The translations under genes and the position numbers were made by a program. DNA of 20,637 nucleotides. It comes from JAATGA01 sp047605605. GTDB lineage: Bacteria > Pseudomonadota > Alphaproteobacteria > Rhodobacterales > Rhodobacteraceae. The DNA lies in assembly GCA_047605605.1 (NCBI GenBank), contig JASGFG010000072.1, positions 1 through 20,637 of the forward strand, given 5' to 3'. Shown here one piece after another: positions 1 to 6,282 of the stretch. Numbering within the stretch: the first letter of the stretch is position 1; each line of letters starts with the position of its first letter. Under the pieces are notes generated by a model that was not told the origin of the DNA, made no database searches, and saw only the letters and a program-made list of their open reading frames with translations.

Positions 1-7
1 TCCTGCC

Positions 8-1366
8 TCACAACCCCCGCACACGCGGATCGCGGAACCGTCCCGCCGGCTCCACCACCAGCTCGGTCAGCGCCCAGACCAGCGCATCCGCCCGGTCGGG
101 GCTGCCCTTGCCCTGGAACCCCTGCGCCGTCATCCGGCACATCTGGTCCTCCAGGCTCGCCAATCCCGGCAGGTGCCGCACCCGCCCCTGTTCATACAGC
201 GCCGCCACCGGCTCGGCCCTGACCGCCTTACCACGGCTGGCCCGCACCAGCCGCAGGGGCACCAGCGGATCGACCTGCCGGATGACCGCGGCCACCATCT
301 CGCCGCCCATGTTGGCCTCGGCCACCAGCCGGTCGGCACCGTGCCGTTCCATCGCCGCCACCGCCGCCCGCGCCCATCCTTCGGGACTGACACCCCGCAC
401 GCTCGCATCCTCCAGCACAAAGGCCCGCCAGGTCTGCGGCGGCCCCTCCGTCACCGCACCGACCACCACGATCCCGCATTCATCCGACCCCTCGTGCCCG
501 GTCGCGGGCGGATCGACCGCCACCACCACCCGGCTCAACCCCGGCGCCGCGTCGACCCGACTGGCCGCCAGCCCCGCAGATGACCACAAGGCCCCCTCGG
601 CATCCTCCAGCATCTGCCCGTCCAACTCCTGCAAGCCAAGGCGCGACCCGCCATAGCGCGCCCGCACCTCCTCCAGGAAAGACGCCGCCAGATGGGCGCG
701 GTTCGCCTCGGTCGGCGCATGGGTCGATACCGTTGAGGGGTTCTTCAGGATCGCCTTCAGCACCCCCACGTTCTTCGGCGTCGTCGTCACCACCTGCCGC
801 GGATGGTCCCCCAGGCGCAGCGCGAATTGCAGCATGTCCCAGGTCTCTTCGGCTTTCGGCCATTTCGCCAGCTCGTCCGCCCAGGCCGCGTCGAACTGCG
901 GCCCGCGCAGACTGTCCGGGTCATGCGCCGAAAAGCACGTCGCCACCGCGCCGTTGGGCCAGACCAGCCGCCGCCGCCCCGCCTCCCACACGGGCCGCCG
1001 ATCGGGGGGGGAACAGGCCATGATCCCGCTGTCGCCGAACACCATCACCTCGCGCACCTGGTCCAGCGTCTCGCCCACCAGCGCCACGCGCGACGCCCGC
1101 CCCGGATCGGTCGGCCCCGCGCCCTCCACCTCGGCGCGCACCCATTCCGCTCCGGCCCGCGTCTTGCCCGCGCCGCGGCCCCCCATGATCACCCAGGACC
1201 GCCAGGCGCCATCCGGCGGCAACTGATGCGGCAAGGCCCATACCTCGAACAGCCAGGGCAGCGCCAGCAGCGCATTGTCGCTCAGCCCCCCCAGAAAGGC
1301 GTCAACCTCCTCCTCCCTCGCGGAGGCGAGCCAGGCGGCGCCCGATCTCGTCCCGCGCGGCGTCAA
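8..1366 (-). CDS. terL: GTA large terminase subunit (TerL, DNA packaging ATPase/nuclease)
   Basis: This is the DNA-packaging motor of a gene transfer agent or phage-like particle: an N-terminal ATPase drives DNA into the capsid and a C-terminal RNase H-fold nuclease cuts it. The sequence shows a Walker A motif GGRGAGKT about 60 residues into the protein, a Walker B-like region ending in ADE (GPQFDAAWADE), a run AVDPPATG opening the nuclease domain, and a late acidic site in RADALVWAL. From the TTG at 1366 it is 452 residues, a usual TerL length. The start is uncertain: there is no ATG. A TTG at 1420 (with AAAGGA before it), a GTG at 1378 and the TTG at 1366 (MTPRGTRSGAAWLA) are all in frame, and all overlap the terS gene in another frame by 65-119 nt. 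The stop is inside the window; the portal gene expected next lies outside. GTA rather than active prophage is inferred from the Rhodobacteraceae context and the terS partner. Confidence 0.9.
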   Translation of the reverse strand: MTPRGTRSGAAWLASAREEEVDAFLGGLSDNALLALPWLFEVWALPHQLPPDGAWRSWVIMGGRGAGKTRAGAEWVRAEVEGAGPTDPGRASRVALVGETLDQVREVMVFGDSGIMACSPPDRRPVWEAGRRRLVWPNGAVATCFSAHDPDSLRGPQFDAAWADELAKWPKAEETWDMLQFALRLGDHPRQVVTTTPKNVGVLKAILKNPSTVSTHAPTEANRAHLAASFLEEVRARYGGSRLGLQELDGQMLEDAEGALWSSAGLAASRVDAAPGLSRVVVAVDPPATGHEGSDECGIVVVGAVTEGPPQTWRAFVLEDASVRGVSPEGWARAAVAAMERHGADRLVAEANMGGEMVAAVIRQVDPLVPLRLVRASRGKAVRAEPVAALYEQGRVRHLPGLASLEDQMCRMTAQGFQGKGSPDRADALVWALTELVVEPAGRFRDPRVRGL

Positions 1367-1625
1367 GGTCGAGGCCACCGGCCCCGACTGCCCCGGCACT
1401 CTGCTTGCGGAGTTTTTCAACCCGGTTCCTTTCCTCGATAAAAAGCTGCAACGCGGACCGCAGCGCCTTCACATGCGCTTCGGCCTCCCTGACCTGCGGC
1501 AGATCCCCGCCGCGCACGGCCTGCACCGTGGCGGCGATCCCCTCGGCCGCTTCGCGCAGCCAGTCGCCCGTCACCGCCAGAACCATGTCCGGCGTGTCTT
1601 CCCCAGCCTTGAAACTGATCGTCAT
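1302..1625 (-). CDS. GTA small terminase subunit (TerS, orfg1-like)
   Basis: A 107-residue protein beginning MTISFKAGEDTPDMV. It is mainly charged helix: a central stretch rich in R/E/K (EAEAHVKALRSALQ, then FIEERNRVEKLRK) suggests a coiled coil, followed by a glycine-rich linker and a short C-terminal helix (DAARDEIGRRLARLRE). Size and position directly before terL match the first gene of the RcGTA cluster, which is known to encode the small terminase that recognises DNA and recruits TerL. The ATG at 1625 was chosen because a 34-codon upstream ORF ends on it in an ATGA overlap. A longer in-frame start at 1673 lies inside the leader hairpin region and gives an implausible N-terminus. The 3' end overlaps terL in a different frame. 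No DNA-binding motif is recognisable by eye, so the call rests mostly on context, length and helical character. Confidence 0.75.
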   Translation of the reverse strand: MTISFKAGEDTPDMVLAVTGDWLREAAEGIAATVQAVRGGDLPQVREAEAHVKALRSALQLFIEERNRVEKLRKQSAGAVGAGGLDLDAARDEIGRRLARLREGGGG

Positions 1626-1726
1626 CTGCTGCCCAGCACCCCCATGCGCCCCTCCGCACGAGTATCGAGGCATGAAAAAACGGCCTCGGGGTCGCCCCCT
1701 GGCCGTTTGCCCACCTCTTTCAGCAT
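1622..1726 (-). CDS. Putative 34-codon leader ORF upstream of the GTA terminase genes
   Basis: An ATG at 1726 opens a 34-codon frame starting MLKEVGKRPGGDPEAV. It ends at a TGA (1624-1622) that overlaps the terS ATG as ATGA, the classic arrangement for translational coupling. The -10 box of a candidate promoter ends at 1734, so transcription would begin at or next to this ATG, giving a nearly leaderless message. The ORF reads straight through the hairpin at 1675-1708, so a translating ribosome would interfere with that hairpin. No homologue is recognised. It may be a regulatory leader peptide, or a chance ORF in an untranslated leader or small RNA. Confidence 0.35.
   Translation of the reverse strand: MLKEVGKRPGGDPEAVFSCLDTRAEGRMGVLGSR
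1675..1708 (-). terminator. Intrinsic terminator or attenuator before terS
   Basis: On the minus strand, AAACGGCC and GGCCGTTT form a perfect 8-bp stem around an inner GGGG/CCCC stem, and six T residues end the structure. It lies 107 nt after the stop of the signal-peptide gene (1815-2450), so it can end the PAAR operon. It also lies only about 20 nt after the predicted start of a promoter facing terS, so it could act as an attenuator or produce a short RNA of about 50 nt. Confidence 0.75.
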
Positions 1727-1733
1727 GTCACAA

Positions 1734-1762
1734 TCTATAGACCGGACCGCCCGCAAAGTCAA
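1734..1762 (-). promoter_or_regulatory. Candidate sigma70-type promoter facing the GTA terminase genes
   Basis: Minus-strand TTGACT (1762-1757), a 17-nt spacer, and TATAGA (1739-1734). Both hexamers match consensus at 5 and 4 or more positions and the spacing is ideal. The predicted start is near 1727, next to the ATG of the 34-codon leader ORF. No experimental support. Confidence 0.55.
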
Positions 1763-1814
1763 ACGAAAATCTTATGAACATCAAAGACTTGCCGGTCTCT
1801 CGCTTTACCTTTCG

Positions 1815-2450
1815 TTAATCTTCCGGCGCCCCGGACATCGGCAGGTCGGCCCCCACGGGCACGCAACTCACGACCTTCTGCCGCGGCTCGGCCCAGCCAT
1901 AGCGCAGCGACAGAATGCCCTCCTCGATCTCGCGCGCCTCCATCGCCCCGTCGGCCACGGCAAAGCCCAGGGTCAGCACGATCCGCGTGATCTCCCGTGC
2001 CGTATGGGCGGGCGCCTGCTCATAGGGCAGCAGCTGGTCCAGCGGCACCGGCGCCACCGCCTGCCCCTCCAGCACCGCGCCGGGCAGCAGCAGCCGGGCA
2101 TAGGGCACCTCGGGCATCTCCACCCGCATGTCGCCGGGCACCGAGGGCACGGTCTTCGCCATGCGATACAGCCCCCCCTCCTCCAGCCAGCGCCAGCACT
2201 GGTCCTCGTCGATCCTGCGCTTGCCGCTGGAGGCGGTGTGATACAGCCGGTCGAACACCACCAGCCGCGCACCCCCGCCATTGACCAGCCGATAGCGGCA
2301 GCGCACCCGCCCCTCGCCCTGGTCCCAGGCGGTTTCCAGCCCCAGATCGCCCTCGCGGTATTCGCCCGTCACATCCGTTCCCCTCGCCTGCGCCCCGCCG
2401 GCCCCGAATGCCGCGACACCAGCCACCACCGCGCGCCGCGACAGGGCCAC
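1815..2450 (-). CDS. Exported protein of unknown function; candidate immunity partner of the PAAR-metalloprotease
   Basis: About 211 residues from a GTG at 2450; an alternative TTG at 2456 would overlap the preceding stop as TTGA. No SD sequence decides between them. The N-terminus LSRRAVVAGVAAFGAGGAQA has a twin-arginine pair, a hydrophobic core and an A-x-A cleavage site, so export, possibly by Tat, is likely. The mature protein has Trp- and Arg-rich segments (CWRWLEEGG, RYGWAEPRQK) and only two or three cysteines. I recognise no domain. It starts 2 nt after the stop of the PAAR-metalloprotease gene and must be co-transcribed with it. In toxin loci this position is usually held by the immunity gene. 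That role is inference from gene order; an envelope immunity protein would imply that the toxin acts in, or passes through, the periplasm. It could instead be an unrelated secreted protein. Confidence 0.7.
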   Translation of the reverse strand: MALSRRAVVAGVAAFGAGGAQARGTDVTGEYREGDLGLETAWDQGEGRVRCRYRLVNGGGARLVVFDRLYHTASSGKRRIDEDQCWRWLEEGGLYRMAKTVPSVPGDMRVEMPEVPYARLLLPGAVLEGQAVAPVPLDQLLPYEQAPAHTAREITRIVLTLGFAVADGAMEAREIEEGILSLRYGWAEPRQKVVSCVPVGADLPMSGAPED

Positions 2451-2452
2451 GG

Positions 2453-3310
2453 TCAATACCGCGTCCGCGGCGGCTCGCCCAGATCCTTGCGGATCTTGTT
2501 CTCGGTATGGGCGCCGTTCTCGAATGGCGGAACGCCCGCCGCCTGCAATTCGTCATTCTCGGTGCCGTTGGTCTTGTCATCGCTCCAGGTGCCGTTCTGC
2601 GCCTGTTCGCAATGCACCAGCTCATGCCCAAGGCCGACCGCGGGCGGCCGCGTCATCCACGGCTCGGACCCGTCGCCCACCTGCGTCCGGTTCGGGTTAT
2701 AGTTCAGCGTGCTGCCCGACCCCGACCCCGGCGTGCCGTCCGACTGCTTCCAGCCCTGCCTGGTCGTGCCGTTCACCTTGTTCCCGTCCGCCGTCTCGAT
2801 GATCTTCACCGGCTTCTTGCCGGGGGTATTGATCGAATCGATCAGGCTTTTCCCCGTCGGCGTGGCGTAAAGCTTGTCCAGATCCTTCGCGACCTGCGCC
2901 TGAAATTCGGGCGTGCCCTGTACGACCATGTTCTCGCCCACCTTCAGCGAGACCGAGCCAGCCGGGTTCTGGATCTGGCTCACCACCAATCCGCTGGGCA
3001 GAACCACGCTGGGCACGCCGACAATGCCGATCAGCGTGAAGATATGGCCGAACAGGATCAGGCCGCCCTTCGCCGTCGGGTCCAGCATCCGCGCCGCCGG
3101 CAGGCCCATGATCTTCACCGTGGGCGAACCAAAGGCGATCATGTCGGGCACGGGCGGCGGAATGCAGGTGCACAAATCGGTCTGCCGCGCCGCGGGCAAT
3201 CCGCCGATCATCACCGTCACGGCACAGGGCGGAAGGATCGGCAGGGGCGCCCCCATGCAGATCGGGCAGGTATGCGGATCGGTCATGCGAGCCGCCGGAA
3301 AACCGACCAT
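2453..3310 (-). CDS. PAAR-domain protein with C-terminal HExxH metalloprotease domain (putative secreted effector)
   Basis: A 285-residue protein. Residues 1-80 form a PAAR domain: three similar turns VGFPAARMTD, IGGLPAARQTD and IMGLPAARMLD, with DPHTCPICMG and the Cys/His residues that bind zinc in PAAR spike tips. A hydrophobic stretch (about 84-105, LILFGHIFTLIGIVG) follows, then a linker rich in G, S, T, N. The C-terminal domain has a zinc-protease motif HELVH at 229-233 (bases 2612-2626) and ends NKIRKDLGEPPRTRY, which resembles the end of M91 (NleD-like) effector peptidases. PAAR proteins cap type VI secretion spikes and carry toxins. The ATG at 3310 is chosen because AGGA lies 9 nt upstream and the promoter's predicted start is near 3334, downstream of the longer start at 3361. 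No VgrG, Hcp or other T6SS gene is in the window, so the delivery system is unknown. The PAAR call is strong, the M91 call good, the toxin role inferred. Confidence 0.87.
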   Translation of the reverse strand: MVGFPAARMTDPHTCPICMGAPLPILPPCAVTVMIGGLPAARQTDLCTCIPPPVPDMIAFGSPTVKIMGLPAARMLDPTAKGGLILFGHIFTLIGIVGVPSVVLPSGLVVSQIQNPAGSVSLKVGENMVVQGTPEFQAQVAKDLDKLYATPTGKSLIDSINTPGKKPVKIIETADGNKVNGTTRQGWKQSDGTPGSGSGSTLNYNPNRTQVGDGSEPWMTRPPAVGLGHELVHCEQAQNGTWSDDKTNGTENDELQAAGVPPFENGAHTENKIRKDLGEPPRTRY

Positions 3311-3340
3311 TGCCGAAAATCCTGAAAAACAATGGCAAAA

Positions 3341-3369
3341 GCCTAACGGCCCGCCCGCCAACCTGTCAA
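3341..3369 (-). promoter_or_regulatory. Promoter of the PAAR-metalloprotease operon
   Basis: A perfect -35 TTGACA (3369-3364), a 17-nt spacer and TTAGGC (3346-3341) on the minus strand. Predicted start near 3334 leaves a 24-nt leader with an AGGA ribosome site before the ATG at 3310. Confidence 0.6.
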
Positions 3370-3428
3370 GGATCGCAACGCCGCCCGCCCGTGCCGATCC
3401 TCATGCAAAACATGTAGATTGCGCCTCA

Positions 3429-3450
3429 ATATGATGATAAGGCATCATAT
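3429..3450. repeat. 8-bp perfect inverted repeat (operator-like) upstream of the PAAR operon
   Basis: ATATGATG, a 6-nt spacer, CATCATAT. It is AT-rich in a GC-rich background and lies about 60 bp upstream of the -35 box of the PAAR promoter, where an activator commonly binds. No regulator is encoded beside it. Could be chance. Confidence 0.4.
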
Positions 3451-3582
3451 TTCCCGATGATCCATCGTCGGGCAAAGCGGGCACGCAACCCACCCCGCGC
3501 ATCGCTGCCAGCACCATGAACACAGGTTTCATCAACCCTCTTGGCGCCAAACTGCCGCGTCGCCGGCTGCGAAACCTCTCGC

Positions 3583-3663
3583 CCCTTCATCTTGGCCCAA
3601 ATACCCTGCGGGGTGGTCCGGAGGGGTGCAAAACCCCTCCGGGGCCAGCCAAGGGGGCGCCAA
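3583..3663. repeat. Hairpin repeat with GTATTT core downstream of mltG (Rhodobacteraceae-type intergenic repeat, copy 1)
   Basis: Read on the minus strand it contains GCAGGGTATTTGGGCCAAG, next to a perfect 10-bp hairpin (CCGGAGGGGT at 3618-3627, ACCCCTCCGG at 3633-3642, 5-nt loop). The same GTATTT...AAG...AA pattern recurs at 16810-16864. It may help end mltG transcription, but no T-run follows the stem, so it is not a standard intrinsic terminator. The rest of the 365-nt gap (3311-3675) holds the PAAR promoter and palindrome; nothing coding is evident. Confidence 0.6.
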
Positions 3664-3675
3664 GGCCCCAAAGCC

Positions 3676-4851
3676 TCAATCGCCCTGCACGCCGCCCTCG
3701 TTCGCCTGCCCGCGCGCGGCCTCGATGGCACGCCACTTGGCGACGTTCTCGTTATGCTGGGCCAGCGTGGTGGCAAAGGCGTGACCGCCCGACCCGTCCG
3801 CGACGAAATACAGGAAGTCCGTCTGCGCCGGGTTCAGCGCGGCCGCAATCGCCTCGCGGCCCGGATTGGCGATCGGCGTCGGCGGCAGTCCGTCGATCAC
3901 ATAGGTGTTCCATTTGGTCCGCGCGCGCAGCTCGCTTTGCCGCAGGCCGCGCTTCAGCACGCCCTCGCCCTTGGTGATGCCATAGATCACCGTCGGGTCG
4001 GTCTGCAACTTCATCCCCGCCCGCAGCCGGTTGACGAAGACGCTGGCGACCAGCGGCCGCTCCTCGGGCACACCCGTCTCCTTCTCGACGATCGAGGCCA
4101 TGACCATCGCCTCTTCAGGCGTCTTGTAGGGCAGCCCCTCGGCCCGCGCGGCCCACAGGTCGGCCAGGATCTGCGCCTGATCCGCCTGCATCTTCGCCAG
4201 CAGGTCGGCCCGGCTGGCGCCCTTGTCCACCTCATAGGCATGGGGCGCCAGCGTTCCTTCGGGCGGCACGGCGGCAATCTCGCCCGACAGGAAATCCGCT
4301 TTCTTCAGCGCATCGACCACCTGCCACGAGGTCACGCCCTCGGCCAGTGTCACCTGCCAGCGCAGATCGCCATCGGCAACGGCATCTGTATATTCCTGTG
4401 GCGGGGCTGCGGCGGGGTCGAACTTGGCCACCTCGACGAACTGGTTCGTCGCCGGGTCCAGTTGCCGCAGCACGACCTCGGCCGTCGCCACGCCGATGCG
4501 GTAATTCACGTCGCGCCCGCAGGTCGATTGCCCGCCCGCCGTTAGCGCTTCCAGCACCTGCGCCATGCTGGCGGCGGGGGGAATCAGATAGCTTCCGAAT
4601 TTCAGCCGGTCCGCCTTTTCGGAATAATCCGCGCCGATGCGAAAGATGCGGGCGTCGCTGACCGCGCCCTGCGTCTCCAGCGCGCGGCTGACCTTGGACA
4701 ACGAATCCCCCCGCTCGACGCGAAAGCAGATGGCATCGGCCAGCGGCCCCGGCCCGCTGAACTGCTGCCGTCCCCAGGCAAGCAGCCCCGCCACCACGAC
4801 GAACAGTATGATGAACAGCGTCAGCGCGTTCGAGGCGATGGCCCGCCACAT
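3676..4851 (-). CDS. mltG: Endolytic murein transglycosylase MltG (YceG family)
   Basis: A 391-residue inner-membrane protein that cuts nascent glycan strands in the periplasm and so terminates peptidoglycan chain growth. Residues about 8-27 (NALTLFIILFVVVAGLLAW) are a single N-terminal membrane anchor. A LysM-like stretch follows (FRVERGDSLSKVSRAL). The catalytic domain carries the family signature ASIVEKETGV with the catalytic glutamate near residue 256, then SVFVNRLRAGMKLQTDPTVIYG and NTYVIDGLPPTPIANPG. Length is slightly above the E. coli protein, with an inserted segment around 110-165. The ATG at 4851 is chosen because AGGG overlapping the fabF stop serves as ribosome site and the membrane segment then sits at the N-terminus. 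Only 4 nt separate it from fabF, so the two are one operon, as is usual in Rhodobacterales. Confidence 0.95.
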   Translation of the reverse strand: MWRAIASNALTLFIILFVVVAGLLAWGRQQFSGPGPLADAICFRVERGDSLSKVSRALETQGAVSDARIFRIGADYSEKADRLKFGSYLIPPAASMAQVLEALTAGGQSTCGRDVNYRIGVATAEVVLRQLDPATNQFVEVAKFDPAAAPPQEYTDAVADGDLRWQVTLAEGVTSWQVVDALKKADFLSGEIAAVPPEGTLAPHAYEVDKGASRADLLAKMQADQAQILADLWAARAEGLPYKTPEEAMVMASIVEKETGVPEERPLVASVFVNRLRAGMKLQTDPTVIYGITKGEGVLKRGLRQSELRARTKWNTYVIDGLPPTPIANPGREAIAAALNPAQTDFLYFVADGSGGHAFATTLAQHNENVAKWRAIEAARGQANEGGVQGD

Positions 4852-4855
4852 GTCC

Positions 4856-6115
4856 CTAACGCACCTTGCCCAGCACCAGGCTGGCGTTCGTGCCGCCAAA
4901 GCCGAACGAATTCGACAGCGCCACGTCGATCTTGCGCTTCACCGCCTTGTTCGGCGCCAGATCCAGCCGCGGCGCGACCGCGGGATTGTCCAGGTTGATC
5001 GTCGGCGGTGCGATCTGGTCGCGGATCGCCAGCACGCAGAAGATCGCCTCGACCGCACCCGCGGCGCCCAGAAGGTGCCCGATGCTGGATTTCGTCGAAC
5101 TCATCGTGGCATTGTCCGCCGCATCGCCCATCAGCCGTTCCACCGCGCCCAGCTCGATCGTGTCGGCCATAGTGCTGGTGCCGTGGGCGTTGATGTAATC
5201 CACATCCGCAGGCGTGATCCCCGCCCGCGCCAGCGCCGCCGACATGCTGCGGAACCCGCCGTCGCCATCCTCGGACGGGGCGGTGATGTGATAGGCATCG
5301 CCCGACAGGCCATAGCCCAGCACCTCGGCATAGATCTTGGCCCCGCGCGCCCTGGCGTGTTCCAGTTCCTCCAGCACCACGACGCCCGCGCCCTCGCCCA
5401 TCACGAACCCGTCGCGGTCGGCGTCATAGGGGCGGCTGGCCTTTTCCGGCTCGTCCGGGCGTTTGGTCGACAGGGCCTTGCAGGCGTTGAAGCCCGCGAT
5501 GCCGATTTCGGAAATCGGCGCCTCGGCCCCGCCGGCCACCATCACGTCGGCGTCACCCCACATGATCAGCCGTGCCGCATCGCCGATGGCGTGCGCGCCC
5601 GTCGAACAAGCGGTGACGACCGCATGGTTCGGCCCCTTGAAGCCGAACCGGATCGACACCTGACCCGAGATCAGGTTGATCAGGCTGCCGGGGATGAAGA
5701 ACGGCGAAACCCGTTTCGGACCCTTTTCCTTGATCAGCACGGCGGTTTCCGCAATCGAGGTCAGCCCGCCAATGCCCGACCCGATCATCACGCCGGTGCG
5801 CAGGCGCGATTCCTCGTCCTCCGGCTCCCACCCGGCGTCTTTCACGGCCTGAACGGCGGCGGCCATGCCATACAGGATGAAGTCGTCCACCTTGCGGCGG
5901 TCCTTCGGCTCCATCCAGTCGTCGGGGTTGAAGGTGCCGTCGCTGCCATCGCCGAACGGGATCTCGCAGGCGTATTTCGTCACCACATCCGAGGCGTCGA
6001 ACCGCGTGATCGGCCCCGCGCCGGACTTGCCGGCCAGAAGGCGGCTCCACGTCTCCTCGACCCCGCAGGCCAGCGGCGTGACCATCCCCAGACCCGTGAC
6101 CACAACCCGACGCAT
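4856..6115 (-). CDS. fabF: 3-oxoacyl-ACP synthase II (KAS II)
   Basis: A 419-residue cytosolic condensing enzyme that extends acyl-ACP with malonyl-ACP in type II fatty acid synthesis. The Cys-His-His triad is visible: C170 in TACSTGAHA, H311 in NAHGTSTMADTIELGA, H347 in SSTKSSIGHLLGAAGA; the glycine-rich SFGFGGTNAS is near the end. The start MRRVVVTGLGMVTP at 6115 fits the family N-terminus; a G-run (GGGGGG) lies about 6 nt upstream. An in-frame upstream extension to 6181 would contain the predicted promoter and is rejected. It is followed directly by mltG. In related genomes it usually follows fabG and acpP; here those lie 5.4 kb away on the other strand. Confidence 0.97.
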   Translation of the reverse strand: MRRVVVTGLGMVTPLACGVEETWSRLLAGKSGAGPITRFDASDVVTKYACEIPFGDGSDGTFNPDDWMEPKDRRKVDDFILYGMAAAVQAVKDAGWEPEDEESRLRTGVMIGSGIGGLTSIAETAVLIKEKGPKRVSPFFIPGSLINLISGQVSIRFGFKGPNHAVVTACSTGAHAIGDAARLIMWGDADVMVAGGAEAPISEIGIAGFNACKALSTKRPDEPEKASRPYDADRDGFVMGEGAGVVVLEELEHARARGAKIYAEVLGYGLSGDAYHITAPSEDGDGGFRSMSAALARAGITPADVDYINAHGTSTMADTIELGAVERLMGDAADNATMSSTKSSIGHLLGAAGAVEAIFCVLAIRDQIAPPTINLDNPAVAPRLDLAPNKAVKRKIDVALSNSFGFGGTNASLVLGKVR

Positions 6116-6148
6116 GAACGCCCCCCGCTGAATTGCCTTTCCTGCCGG

Positions 6149-6177
6149 GTGATACACGCCGCGGGATGGCTTCGCAA
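6149..6177 (-). promoter_or_regulatory. Candidate fabF-mltG promoter
   Basis: Minus-strand TTGCGA (6177-6172), 17-nt spacer, TATCAC (6154-6149). Predicted start near 6142, about 27 nt before the fabF ATG. Hexamers are moderate matches. Confidence 0.4.
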
Positions 6178-6222
6178 CCAAGGCAGGCCGGGGGCGGACA
6201 TCTGCGGCGGCAGGCTGCCGGC

Positions 6223-6269
6223 TTGACGGAATCGCCCGGCTGCGACATCGTGAGAATGAACATTCATTC
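6223..6269 (+). promoter_or_regulatory. TetR operator and weak promoter of the efflux operon
   Basis: GAATGAACATTCATTC at 6254-6269 is a perfect palindrome (7-bp arms, 2-bp centre), the usual shape of a TetR-family operator. A possible promoter TTGACG (6223-6228), 17 nt, CATCGT (6246-6251) lies just before it, so a bound repressor would block the start site. It ends 13 nt before the tetR ATG, which points to autoregulation of tetR-adaptor-pump. Confidence 0.65.
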
Positions 6270-6282
6270 CCAAGGCCCGCCG

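Noticed and set aside
1275..2702. A 475-codon plus-strand frame across terS, the leader and the signal-peptide gene
   Set aside because: It runs through a terminator hairpin and promoter and opposite genes with recognisable products; composition is that of a shadow frame.
2453..3361. A longer PAAR protein starting at 3361
   Set aside because: That start is upstream of the predicted transcription start near 3334 and has no ribosome site; the ATG at 3310 does.
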